A stretch of 64,000 nucleotides of DNA from Arcobacter defluvii (GTDB taxonomy: Bacteria > Campylobacterota > Campylobacteria > Campylobacterales > Arcobacteraceae): contig NZ_CP053835.1 of NCBI RefSeq assembly GCF_013201725.1, positions 1,240,001 to 1,304,000 of the forward strand, in the 5' to 3' direction. Both the position numbers and the translations under genes were made by a program. Shown one piece after another: positions 56,981-64,000 of this stretch. Under the pieces are notes generated by a model. It was not told the DNA's origin. It did no database searches and saw nothing but the letters and a program-made list of their open reading frames with translations. Positions within the stretch are counted from its first letter, which is position 1. Every line of letters begins with the position of its first letter.

Positions 56981-58389
56981 TGATACAAACAGTTGATAAT
57001 TATCAAAAAATAGAAATAGATACTAATAGATATTATTTTAGATTTGAAGGTAATAAAACTCAAATTAATAATGATAAAAAAGTTATTGGTGAAAAACTTG
57101 AAATAAATCTAAATGATTATCAAACCAAATCACTAATCTTTTCATTTTTCAAAGATGAAGAGAAAATAATATCTAAAAATGAAGATGATTTAATCATCTC
57201 TATCAAAAAAGATGGGGATAACTACCTTGCTCAAACTGGAAATTATGTAGGAAAGTTTGTTTGGCAAGGTTTAGAAATTGATATAAAATCAAGATTTTCA
57301 AATACTTTTTTAGAGAGAATGTTAAATTTTGCAAATGATATTTTTCTTGATGATGTAAGTATTACAGGTAATAAAGTAGATAAAGATTTTGATATTTCGA
57401 AATATATAATTTATTACATGTTTGTTCAAAATCTTGAAAAGGCTTTTTTACTTGGACTCCCAAAGTCATATAGAAGTATAGAACATCATGAGATGAAATT
57501 AAAAGGGAAAATTGATATTAATAAATTTATTAAATATGATATTCCATTTCAAGGTAAAATTTCAAGTGTAAGTAGAGAACAAAAAGAGATTCAAGAAATC
57601 ATAGATGTATTATATAAAGCTGTAAAAATTATAGATAATAAAAATAAAGCTTTTTTAAAAAATATTTTACATATAAAAACTCATCTAAAACAATATAAAA
57701 GTAATAACTATGTTTCAAATGAAACCATAAATAAAGCATTAAAATCAAAAGCTTTACAAAATCCAATTTTTGCACCATATAAAAAAGTGCTTGAATATGC
57801 AAGATTTATTATAAATGGAAATAATATAGAAGAAAAAAATGATGGAAAACAAGAAACTTTCGGATTTATTATCAATGTAGCAGAGCTATTTGAAATTTAT
57901 ATCACTAAACTTCTTCAAAAAGAGTTTAGTGATTGGTATGTTGAAAGTCCTAAAATAGAGCTATATGATACACCACAAATGTTTTATCAAAGAAAAATTA
58001 TTCCTGACATTGTGATGATAAAAGATAAAGATGTGATAGTTTTTGATACAAAATATAAAAGAATGAATATGATAGGTAAAAATAAAAATGGAGCTGGAGA
58101 TGTTGATAGAAATGATTTTTTCCAAATCAATACCTATATGAGTTATTATCAAAATAAAAATTTTAATGTAAAAATTGGTGGACTTTTATATCCAATAGAA
58201 AAATCATTTATAGAAAATAAAAATATTTGTCATAGTCAAACTTGGTTTGGAAATTTAAATACAAAATTCATAGTTGATGGTATTGATTTATCAAATTTAG
58301 AAGAAGCAAAAGATAATGAAAATAAATTCGCTCCAATATTAAAAAGAGAGCAGAAATTTATTAAAGGGATTAAAAATTTATTAAATTAG
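56980..58389 (+). CDS. McrC-type nuclease 2
   Basis: This 469-residue protein has an N-terminal McrC-like part (YVGKFVWQGLEIDIKSRFSN) and a C-terminal PD-(D/E)xK site IIPDIVMIKDKDVIVFDTKYK. Its sequence is clearly different from McrC 1. Confidence 0.87.
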   Translation: MIQTVDNYQKIEIDTNRYYFRFEGNKTQINNDKKVIGEKLEINLNDYQTKSLIFSFFKDEEKIISKNEDDLIISIKKDGDNYLAQTGNYVGKFVWQGLEIDIKSRFSNTFLERMLNFANDIFLDDVSITGNKVDKDFDISKYIIYYMFVQNLEKAFLLGLPKSYRSIEHHEMKLKGKIDINKFIKYDIPFQGKISSVSREQKEIQEIIDVLYKAVKIIDNKNKAFLKNILHIKTHLKQYKSNNYVSNETINKALKSKALQNPIFAPYKKVLEYARFIINGNNIEEKNDGKQETFGFIINVAELFEIYITKLLQKEFSDWYVESPKIELYDTPQMFYQRKIIPDIVMIKDKDVIVFDTKYKRMNMIGKNKNGAGDVDRNDFFQINTYMSYYQNKNFNVKIGGLLYPIEKSFIENKNICHSQTWFGNLNTKFIVDGIDLSNLEEAKDNENKFAPILKREQKFIKGIKNLLN

Positions 58390-58420
58390 ACATAAATATG
58401 TCCACTTAAAATTTTATACT
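58388..58420 (+). promoter_or_regulatory. Palindromic-box promoter 3
   Basis: GACA 58389-58392, TGTC 58399-58402, TATACT 58415-58420. The box overlaps the stop codon of the previous gene. Confidence 0.78.
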
Positions 58421-58449
58421 TCTTTATATCAAATATAAAGGAGCATAAA

Positions 58450-58998
58450 ATGCTAGAAAATAACATAATTGTAGAACTTACAATAAATGGTCAAAAAGTA
58501 AAAGTTGGACATAAATTTTTGGAATCTATAATCATAGATATACCTGATGTAAAAGAAAATATGAAAATATTTACTTTATTAGCTTGTAATGATAATTATG
58601 AAATAAGAGAAAAAATTTCAAATAAAGATTATTTGTCAAAAGAAGCGATAGATATTTTATTAAATGATAAATCCGATGATGTTATTGTAAATATACTTTC
58701 AAATAGAGATGTAAATAAATATATCACAAATGAGCAGATATTTTCAATTATTGAGAAAGATAACACAAAATTACTTTCTACAATTGCAAAAAATATAGAT
58801 GAATTTAAAAATTGCGATAGATGCAAAATTATCAGTCACATGGTAAAACATGAAAGTGCAAAAGTTAAAGCTTCTTTGTTCACATATAGTGTATCTGATT
58901 TACTTTCAAATGAAATGTTAAGTGAGTTGTCAAATGATAAAGATTTTGATGTGGCTTATGAAGCTAAAAAAGAACTAAAAGATAGAATGAAAGATTAA
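58450..58998 (+). CDS. HEAT/variant-LRR-like repeat protein
   Basis: This 182-residue protein has repeated helical pairs of about 22 residues (VKENMKIFTLLACNDNYEIRE, DYLSKEAIDILLNDKSDDVI, KDFDVAYEAKKEL). It looks like a scaffold. No domain assigned with certainty. Strong AAAGGAGC before the start. Confidence 0.6.
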   Translation: MLENNIIVELTINGQKVKVGHKFLESIIIDIPDVKENMKIFTLLACNDNYEIREKISNKDYLSKEAIDILLNDKSDDVIVNILSNRDVNKYITNEQIFSIIEKDNTKLLSTIAKNIDEFKNCDRCKIISHMVKHESAKVKASLFTYSVSDLLSNEMLSELSNDKDFDVAYEAKKELKDRMKD

Positions 58999-59050
58999 CC
59001 ATAGTTTTATTAGTTAAATTATTTATTGCTTCTATAAAAAGGATATAAAA

Positions 59051-59407
59051 ATGTCAAAGCGAAATAAGAATACTTCTCAAGAGTTGCCAATTGATTATAA
59101 AGATTTCCAAGAAATACTTTTAAAACAAGGAAAAATAATTGGAATTGTAAAATTATTTGATGTTATAAATATTGAGAATATAACTAAAGAAATTAAAAAT
59201 GAGTTTAGAGAAGAAATTAAAAAAGCAAAAGGTATTTTGATTCATTTTGAATCGTGTAATGATATTTCTCTTTTTACTATAAATGATTTTATTTCTTCTG
59301 TTAGAGAAAATACTTCTTTTGATTGTAAAGTAGTTTTTGGAACAAAAAGAAATCATAGTATAGAAACAAATAGTTGTTTGCTTCAAATTATTTTTAGTGG
59401 GTTGTGA
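59051..59407 (+). CDS. FtsZ C-terminal-domain-like protein
   Basis: This 118-residue protein resembles only the second domain of FtsZ: GILIHFESCNDISLFTINDFISSV, then KVVFGTKRN, then CLLQIIFSGL, in place of the family's dL..v and IIFGT..vTVIATG. There is no GTPase domain. It could bind FtsZ or a polymer, or be an independent fold. Promoter 3 probably serves it as second gene. Confidence 0.55.
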   Translation: MSKRNKNTSQELPIDYKDFQEILLKQGKIIGIVKLFDVINIENITKEIKNEFREEIKKAKGILIHFESCNDISLFTINDFISSVRENTSFDCKVVFGTKRNHSIETNSCLLQIIFSGL

Positions 59408-59410
59408 ATA

Positions 59411-59443
59411 AGACAAAAATATGTCCCGTAGTTTATTTATAAT
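59411..59443 (+). promoter_or_regulatory. Palindromic-box promoter 4
   Basis: GACA 59412-59415, TGTC 59422-59425, TATAAT 59438-59443. It begins four bases after the previous stop codon. Confidence 0.78.
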
Positions 59444-59472
59444 CTTTTATAAATAAATCAAAAGGACAAAAA

Positions 59473-60087
59473 ATGCTAAAAGATGTTTTATTTATCACAA
59501 AAGAAGTTTTCTCGAAAGCTTTATCAAAAAAGAAAAACCTAAGAAATCCAAAAAGAGTTTATGATGTTTTTAGAAGTTTTCAAGAAGTTATAAGTGATGT
59601 AAATTTAGTAGCAAATCACTATTTAGCTTTGAATTTTACAGAACATTATCTTCAAAACTCATCTTTTGGAGAACCTGTTGATAAATGGAGATATTTTTTA
59701 AATAAAGATTTAGAAGAGTTAAATGGAACTGTAAAAGAGTATTTACAAAATCTATCTTATCTTTCACATGATGATTCTACATTTGAAACTTATGTAAATG
59801 AGATTTTTAATGCAAAGGTATATTATGCATTTGTTAGAGATAACTATAATGTAGGATTTGTGGAACAAAAAGGAAATTTATTACATCTAAATATTTTAGA
59901 AACTGATAAAAAAGATATACAAAGTGTTTATATAGGTAAACATAAAAAAATAGATTTATCAACTTTTGAAGCAAAAGTATCTTTACAAAAAGAGTTAAAT
60001 GATATAAATGTTGAGTTGAAAATAGAACTTGAGAAATTAAAACAATATATTAAAAATAGATATAGTTTAGATGATTTATTGGTTTAA
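59473..60087 (+). CDS. Hypothetical helical protein
   Basis: This 204-residue mainly helical protein has AAAAGGACAAAAA upstream. No family recognised. It has one promoter of the common type, so it belongs to the island regulon. Confidence 0.6.
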   Translation: MLKDVLFITKEVFSKALSKKKNLRNPKRVYDVFRSFQEVISDVNLVANHYLALNFTEHYLQNSSFGEPVDKWRYFLNKDLEELNGTVKEYLQNLSYLSHDDSTFETYVNEIFNAKVYYAFVRDNYNVGFVEQKGNLLHLNILETDKKDIQSVYIGKHKKIDLSTFEAKVSLQKELNDINVELKIELEKLKQYIKNRYSLDDLLV

Positions 60088-60195
60088 TTAAATATCTAAA
60101 ATTGTAAAAAAATAGAATTTGTATCTCAGAAATTATTAATTAAATAATTTTTAAGATAGAATCAATTGTTTAATATCATATACGAGGACTTAAAA

Positions 60196-60996
60196 ATGAA
60201 ATATACAAATGCCGATATATGTGAATTAGTAGCTAAATTAGAAGGTTTTATCGGGCGAGAAACATCATCATTCAATATAAATGAATGGTATGGTTTTAAT
60301 AATTCTTTTAAACAAACTGCTTATTTTAAAGTTTGTCAAGGTGCTGATAAGAATGGAACAGGAAAGTACAATTTTTATAAAAATAAGTTACCAACAAATA
60401 AAATTTTTATTATTATTAAAGATGGAGAAAACTTTTGTTATAGAGAAGCATCTTTTAATGAATTTGATTATACACAAAGTTCTAAAATATCTATTGCTAA
60501 AAATAACTTAAATAATTTTAAGCATTTAATTTGGGATGAAGAGATAATAGAACAAATTAATGCTACTAATGTTGTTTATAATCGAATTTGTAATAGAAAT
60601 GAAGAAGTAAATAAAAAAGCTATTGAAGATTTACTTAATCAAAATCCAAAACAATGTTATTATTGTGGAATAGATATGAAAACAATTAATGAATTAAATA
60701 ATGCTTCTATATTAAATTCTTCTCTATCTTGGCATCATTCTAAAGGATTAACAAAAAGAACAACTAGAATGACTTTAGAAGTTGAACAATTAAATCCAAA
60801 TGGTGGTTATGTAAAAGGAAATATTGTTTGGGCTTGTTCTTGGTGTAATAATGCAAAAACAGATACTTTTACAGAAGATGAATTTAAAAATATTGCTTGT
60901 GGGATTAATATTGCTTGGAATGATAGATTACAACAAATAGGCTCAAATTCTAAAGTGATTTTTCCTTGGCAAAATCAAGTTAAATGTTGTAAATAA
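60196..60996 (+). CDS. HNH endonuclease domain protein
   Basis: The start ATG 60196 (266 residues) follows GAGGACTT. The C-terminal half has CYYCGIDM, then WHHSKGL, then GNIVWACSWCNNAKTDTFTEDEF: a zinc-bound HNH core. The N-terminal half is unassigned and may recognise the target. It has no palindromic-box promoter. Nuclease activity in defence is likely. Confidence 0.75.
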   Translation: MKYTNADICELVAKLEGFIGRETSSFNINEWYGFNNSFKQTAYFKVCQGADKNGTGKYNFYKNKLPTNKIFIIIKDGENFCYREASFNEFDYTQSSKISIAKNNLNNFKHLIWDEEIIEQINATNVVYNRICNRNEEVNKKAIEDLLNQNPKQCYYCGIDMKTINELNNASILNSSLSWHHSKGLTKRTTRMTLEVEQLNPNGGYVKGNIVWACSWCNNAKTDTFTEDEFKNIACGINIAWNDRLQQIGSNSKVIFPWQNQVKCCK

Positions 60997-61000
60997 AGCA

Positions 61001-61026
61001 TAAAAGAGAACTAAAATTCTCTTTTA
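61001..61026. terminator. Bidirectional terminator
   Basis: TAAAAGAGAA (61001-61010) and TTCTCTTTTA (61017-61026) with a six-base loop, between convergent genes. Confidence 0.8.
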
Positions 61027-61035
61027 TTTCCTTTC

Positions 61036-61836
61036 TCAAATTCCAATTTTTTCACTAGAAACGCAATGCAAAGCACCACCTTCTTTTATTATAGAATTAA
61101 ATTTTATAGGTTCAATAATACAATTTTTATAAATATTCTGAAGTTGCTCTAAAGCTAAAATATCTTCTTTTATACCATAAATAGGCACTATTAAAACATT
61201 TTCTATTTTTACAAAATTTAAGTAAGCTCCCCAATTTCTATTTTTTGTAAAAAAGCTATTGGTATATTTCATAGCTTGGATATTTAGATGGTGTTTTTGT
61301 AAAGTTTTTAATAATTTGTCATTAAAAGTTTTTGATTCAAGAGAAAAATCATTTATTAAAACGCTATTTTCATTAATCCATTGCACCATACTATCGCTAT
61401 GCCCAAATGTATCATATGGTTGTTTTGGAATAATGATTAAATCTTTTAAATCACATTTTGATTTGATAATTTCTATTATTTCAGCTTTTGTTTTTGATGG
61501 ATTTTCTTTGAAAATTTTATCTGTCATTATAGCTTTGTTTTTATATCTCACAAAATTTCCACCATCTATAATTAAATTCATGTGATTTTTCTCATAAATG
61601 ATTTTGGTTTTAATATCTTTATATTTATTGTTTTGTAAATAATTAGGTTCATAAATATAGGATACTAATGTTCCATCATCTAAACATATAGGCATAAAAT
61701 CCCTTGTCCAAATATCTTTAGTATTTTCTAAAATTTCATAAGAAATATTATGTTTATTTAAAATATTTACTAAATTTTCTGATTCTTTTGGATAATTATC
61801 AAAAAATATCTTTGATAAACGAATTGTTTTTTTCAT
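61036..61836 (-). CDS. Agmatine deiminase / peptidyl-arginine deiminase family protein
   Basis: This 266-residue protein has all family motifs: DIWTRDFMP, IDGGNF, FGHSDSMVQW and GGALHCVS with the nucleophile Cys. It probably hydrolyses agmatine or a related guanidino compound. It is shorter than standard agmatine deiminases (about 330). It is the only minus-strand gene of the island. Confidence 0.85.
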   Translation of the reverse strand: MKKTIRLSKIFFDNYPKESENLVNILNKHNISYEILENTKDIWTRDFMPICLDDGTLVSYIYEPNYLQNNKYKDIKTKIIYEKNHMNLIIDGGNFVRYKNKAIMTDKIFKENPSKTKAEIIEIIKSKCDLKDLIIIPKQPYDTFGHSDSMVQWINENSVLINDFSLESKTFNDKLLKTLQKHHLNIQAMKYTNSFFTKNRNWGAYLNFVKIENVLIVPIYGIKEDILALEQLQNIYKNCIIEPIKFNSIIKEGGALHCVSSEKIGI

Positions 61837-61889
61837 ATTAATCCTAGTTATAAAATATTTTTGTAGAAGTTAATCTTAACATTGTAAAT

Positions 61890-61922
61890 AGACAATATTA
61901 TGTCTTGTTGATAGAGTAAAAT
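61890..61922 (+). promoter_or_regulatory. Palindromic-box promoter 5
   Basis: GACA 61891-61894, TGTC 61901-61904, TAAAAT 61917-61922, same 12-base spacing. It lies between divergent genes and faces the frameshifted gene. Confidence 0.7.
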
Positions 61923-61948
61923 ATTTTAGAAAAAGTAGGAGTTTATAA

Positions 61949-62600
61949 ATGGATAAAAATATAATTGTCAAAGATAAAAATGCAGATTCAATTTCTATTG
62001 AAAAAATCAAAAATATTTTAGAAAATCAGAAATCTAATGATAAAGATTTGTATAAAAAAATAGGTTATAACTCAAAACAAATATTTGAAAAGAGTTTAAA
62101 TAAGTTTTTAAAATATAAAAGTCTTAAAGAATGGATTGAAAAAGGTTATTATGATTTTACAAATAATGCCACTGAATTTTTTGTAAAACTTTCAAAAGAA
62201 TTAGGATTTAAAGATAGTGAAATTAATAATATTATTTTCAAAATAACTGAATATATTGAAGAAAAAAATAAATTATCAAGTAGTTATATCTTTATAAATA
62301 CAAATTTCAAAAGAGAAGGTGAATCTATTTTAACACTTGCAATGTTGGAGAATAAAAGAAGAATTTCCTTATATAAAAATGAAAAGTTTTTGTTTAAACC
62401 AATAAATGAAATATTAGAACTTGTATCAAGTATAGTTGTAGAACACTATGAGATAAATAATGGGAAATGCTTTATTTGGGGGAGATATTGTTAATTATCA
62501 ATTGCATTTATTTGACAATTTATATACATATTCAATAGATGGTAAACTAACAGATGAGAAAAATAATTTAGATACAAATATTGCATCTATAAGCATTTAA
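61949..62600 (+). pseudogene. Hypothetical gene with a probable +1 frameshift
   Basis: The first frame (181 codons to 62494) ends soon after INNGKCFIW. The next frame is open from ATG 62460 to 62600 (46 codons: MGNALFGGDIVNYQLHLFDN...) and continues smoothly. Removing one base near 62459-62482, where short G-runs (GGG, GGGGG) occur, would join both. So either a mutation, a sequencing error or a phase-variable gene. No domain assigned. Confidence 0.6.
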
Positions 62601-62608
62601 GGAAAACA

Positions 62609-63079
62609 ATGTATTTACTAAATGAAGCACCAATATTTTTTAAATTTTTAGATAGATTTTTAAAAAAAGCTGGTTCAAATATTGATATAAAAAAATCAAA
62701 AAATCTTTTTTTATATGATAAATGTATGTGCAATAAAAATAGTTGTAATACATTTATTTTAAAAAGTAAGAGAAAAATTGAAGATGGATATTATGTTTAT
62801 CATACAATAGAGACAAATAAAGGAACTTTTGGAATTGAACTTTGTGATAATGGCTATTTTTCATTTGTAGCTCAAGGAAATAGTAATTTACCTTTTAAAA
62901 AAGAGTTTGAAGTGATGTTTAAAAAAGAGTCATCTATTACAAATAATTTGATAATAAAAAATTCTAAAAAAGAGTTGTCATATAAAGACCATCTTATTTT
63001 AGAGAGATTTTTTATGGATTTAGAAATTGACCCTATGTATTTTATTTGTATTGATGAATATATAGAAGATTTTATTTAA
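62609..63079 (+). CDS. Hypothetical protein
   Basis: This 156-residue protein has several cysteines near the N-terminus (YDKCMCNKNSCNTF), which may bind metal. No family. It starts 8 bases after the frameshifted gene. Confidence 0.55.
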   Translation: MYLLNEAPIFFKFLDRFLKKAGSNIDIKKSKNLFLYDKCMCNKNSCNTFILKSKRKIEDGYYVYHTIETNKGTFGIELCDNGYFSFVAQGNSNLPFKKEFEVMFKKESSITNNLIIKNSKKELSYKDHLILERFFMDLEIDPMYFICIDEYIEDFI

Positions 63080-63091
63080 AAGGATTTTGAA

Positions 63092-63487
63092 ATGATTTTT
63101 CCAAAAGATATAACTAAACAGAGTGCTAAAAAATATTTAGAAATAAGAAATAAAGATTTTATAGCAATGTTTGTATCAGGTTCAAACTTACATCCAAATC
63201 CTAAATTATATAAATATTATTGGTGGATATATGCAATTGATTCTAAAGAAGATAATGCAGAAAAAGTTTTTTATCAAGATAAATATAGATTAACAACTAA
63301 AGAGTTCATGGATGAATATGAAAGATTAAATAAAGAAAAAATATCATTTGCTTATGTAAATGTAAAATATCATAGATTGGGTGCTTCATTTAATTATGAT
63401 AAATTAAAACAATTAAATCCAGATATTGAATTTGCACCAAAATTTGATGATGATAATGATGAGATAAGCAAGGATGGGCATAAATGA
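63092..63487 (+). CDS. Hypothetical protein
   Basis: This 131-residue protein has aromatic-rich stretches (KLYKYYWWIYAID). No family seen. It overlaps the next gene by 4 bases (ATGA). Confidence 0.6.
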   Translation: MIFPKDITKQSAKKYLEIRNKDFIAMFVSGSNLHPNPKLYKYYWWIYAIDSKEDNAEKVFYQDKYRLTTKEFMDEYERLNKEKISFAYVNVKYHRLGASFNYDKLKQLNPDIEFAPKFDDDNDEISKDGHK

Positions 63488-63810
63488 GAATGTTCTTAGA
63501 TGATATTCGAGAACCTAAAAATAATTATGATGTAATAGTTAGAAATTATGATGAAGCAATAAACTTTGTAAAACAAAAAGGTATTCCATCTTTTATATCA
63601 TTTGACCATGATTTAGGTTGTGATGAAAAAGGAAATGTACTAAAAAGTGGTTATGATTTTGCAAAATGGTTAGTTGATATGGATATTGAAAATATTTATA
63701 AATTTCCAAATGATTTTTCATTTGAAGTGCATAGTGCAAATCCAATAGGAAGAAATAATATAAATTCAATTTTGAATAATTATCTACTTTTTAAAGTAAA
63801 ATATAAATAA
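63484..63810 (+). CDS. cpRec-like (receiver-like) domain protein
   Basis: This 108-residue protein has FLDDIREPK at the start, then SFDHDLGCDEKGNVLKSGYDFAKWL, then VHSANPIGRNNI. These match cyclic-phosphate-processing receiver (cpRec) proteins found in RNA-repair and conflict systems. The neighbour is a Sir2-like gene. Confidence 0.75.
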   Translation: MRMFLDDIREPKNNYDVIVRNYDEAINFVKQKGIPSFISFDHDLGCDEKGNVLKSGYDFAKWLVDMDIENIYKFPNDFSFEVHSANPIGRNNINSILNNYLLFKVKYK

Positions 63811-63826
63811 GAATTTGGAGAAAAAT

Positions 63827-64000
63827 ATGGCAAAAGTAATAATATTAAGTGGAGCAGGAATTAGTGCAGAATCAGGTATTTCAACATTTAGAGATGATAA
63901 TGGACTTTGGGAAAATCATAAAATAGAAGATGTTTGTACAAATGGCTGTTTAATTACAAATAGAGAACAAACTATTAAATTTTATGATATGTTAAGAGTA
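63827..64000 (+). CDS. Sir2-family protein (5' part only)
   Basis: The first 58 codons read MAKVIILSGAGISAESGIST then FRDDNGLWEN, the NAD-binding GAGIS motif of sirtuins. The gene leaves the window at the right edge. Ribosome binding site TTGGAG. It is close to the cpRec gene, as in some NAD- or ADP-ribose-based systems (context only). Confidence 0.88.
   Translation, partial: MAKVIILSGAGISAESGISTFRDDNGLWENHKIEDVCTNGCLITNREQTIKFYDMLRV

Noticed and set aside
50449-61922. The TGTC half-sites as -35 boxes
   Set aside because: Their distance to the -10 is 12 bases, too short for a standard -35; an operator fits better.
1-64000. CRISPR array
   Set aside because: The only regular repeats are the adhesin repeats and palindromes; no repeat-spacer pattern is present.
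1-64000. Insertion sequence transposases
   Set aside because: No DDE, HUH or serine transposase is recognisable; the only recombinase is the tyrosine integrase.

Overview
The window is strongly AT-rich and uses ATG plus many TTG starts behind AAGGA-type ribosome binding sites. Its transfer genes resemble those of pTet-like conjugative elements of Campylobacterota. An Arcobacter-like bacterium fits best; this rests on composition and gene content, since no rRNA or housekeeping marker is present.

Region 1 (1 to about 32,120) is the right end of an integrated conjugative element. Nearly everything is on the minus strand and reads from the regulators at 30 kb down to position 1. In transcription order it has an excisionase-like protein and replication-initiator-like HTH proteins, a complete virB-type secretion system (virB2, a virB3/virB4 fusion, virB5 to virB11, virD4, several small lipoproteins) and a primase-like protein. 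These are followed by a repeat-rich surface adhesin translationally coupled to an Mrr-like nuclease, TrbM, a VirB1 transglycosylase, topoisomerase III, and a giant methylase-helicase that runs off the left edge. A CI-like repressor, a very compact candidate type I toxin-antitoxin RNA locus and a tyrosine integrase sit at the end, next to a displaced 3' tRNA fragment that looks like attR.

Region 2 (about 32.1 to 35.4 kb) has a largely untranslated stretch with strong RNA structure (32,740 to 33,299, probably plus strand). It is followed by a three-gene minus-strand operon: an HTH protein and a membrane protein that share a Q/N-rich QTGANSQQ motif, and a PIN-like nuclease. This triad is a good candidate for an undescribed toxin or anti-phage module.

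Region 3 (35.6 to 45.4 kb) is a mobilisation module on the plus strand: HTH proteins, a ParA-like ATPase, MobC, a MobA-type relaxase, and a set of membrane proteins including a TrbL/VirB6-like protein. Region 1 shows no relaxase in this window, so the two regions may complement each other.

Region 4 (46.1 to 49.8 kb) is a tight seven-gene plus-strand operon of mostly unrecognised proteins, with two tandem zinc-ribbon paralogues and a HepT-like protein, ending in a PP2A-like phosphatase.

Region 5 (50.4 to 64 kb) is a defence-like island: a Cas4/DEDD-like nuclease, two different McrB-McrC pairs, an FtsZ C-terminal-like protein, an HNH nuclease, an agmatine-deiminase-like enzyme, a frameshifted gene, a cpRec-like protein and the start of a Sir2 protein. 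Five promoters here share one architecture: an AGACA-N6-TGTC palindrome exactly 12 bases upstream of a TATAAT-like -10 box. Three of them begin within four bases of, or overlap, the previous stop codon. This points to a co-regulated modular island.
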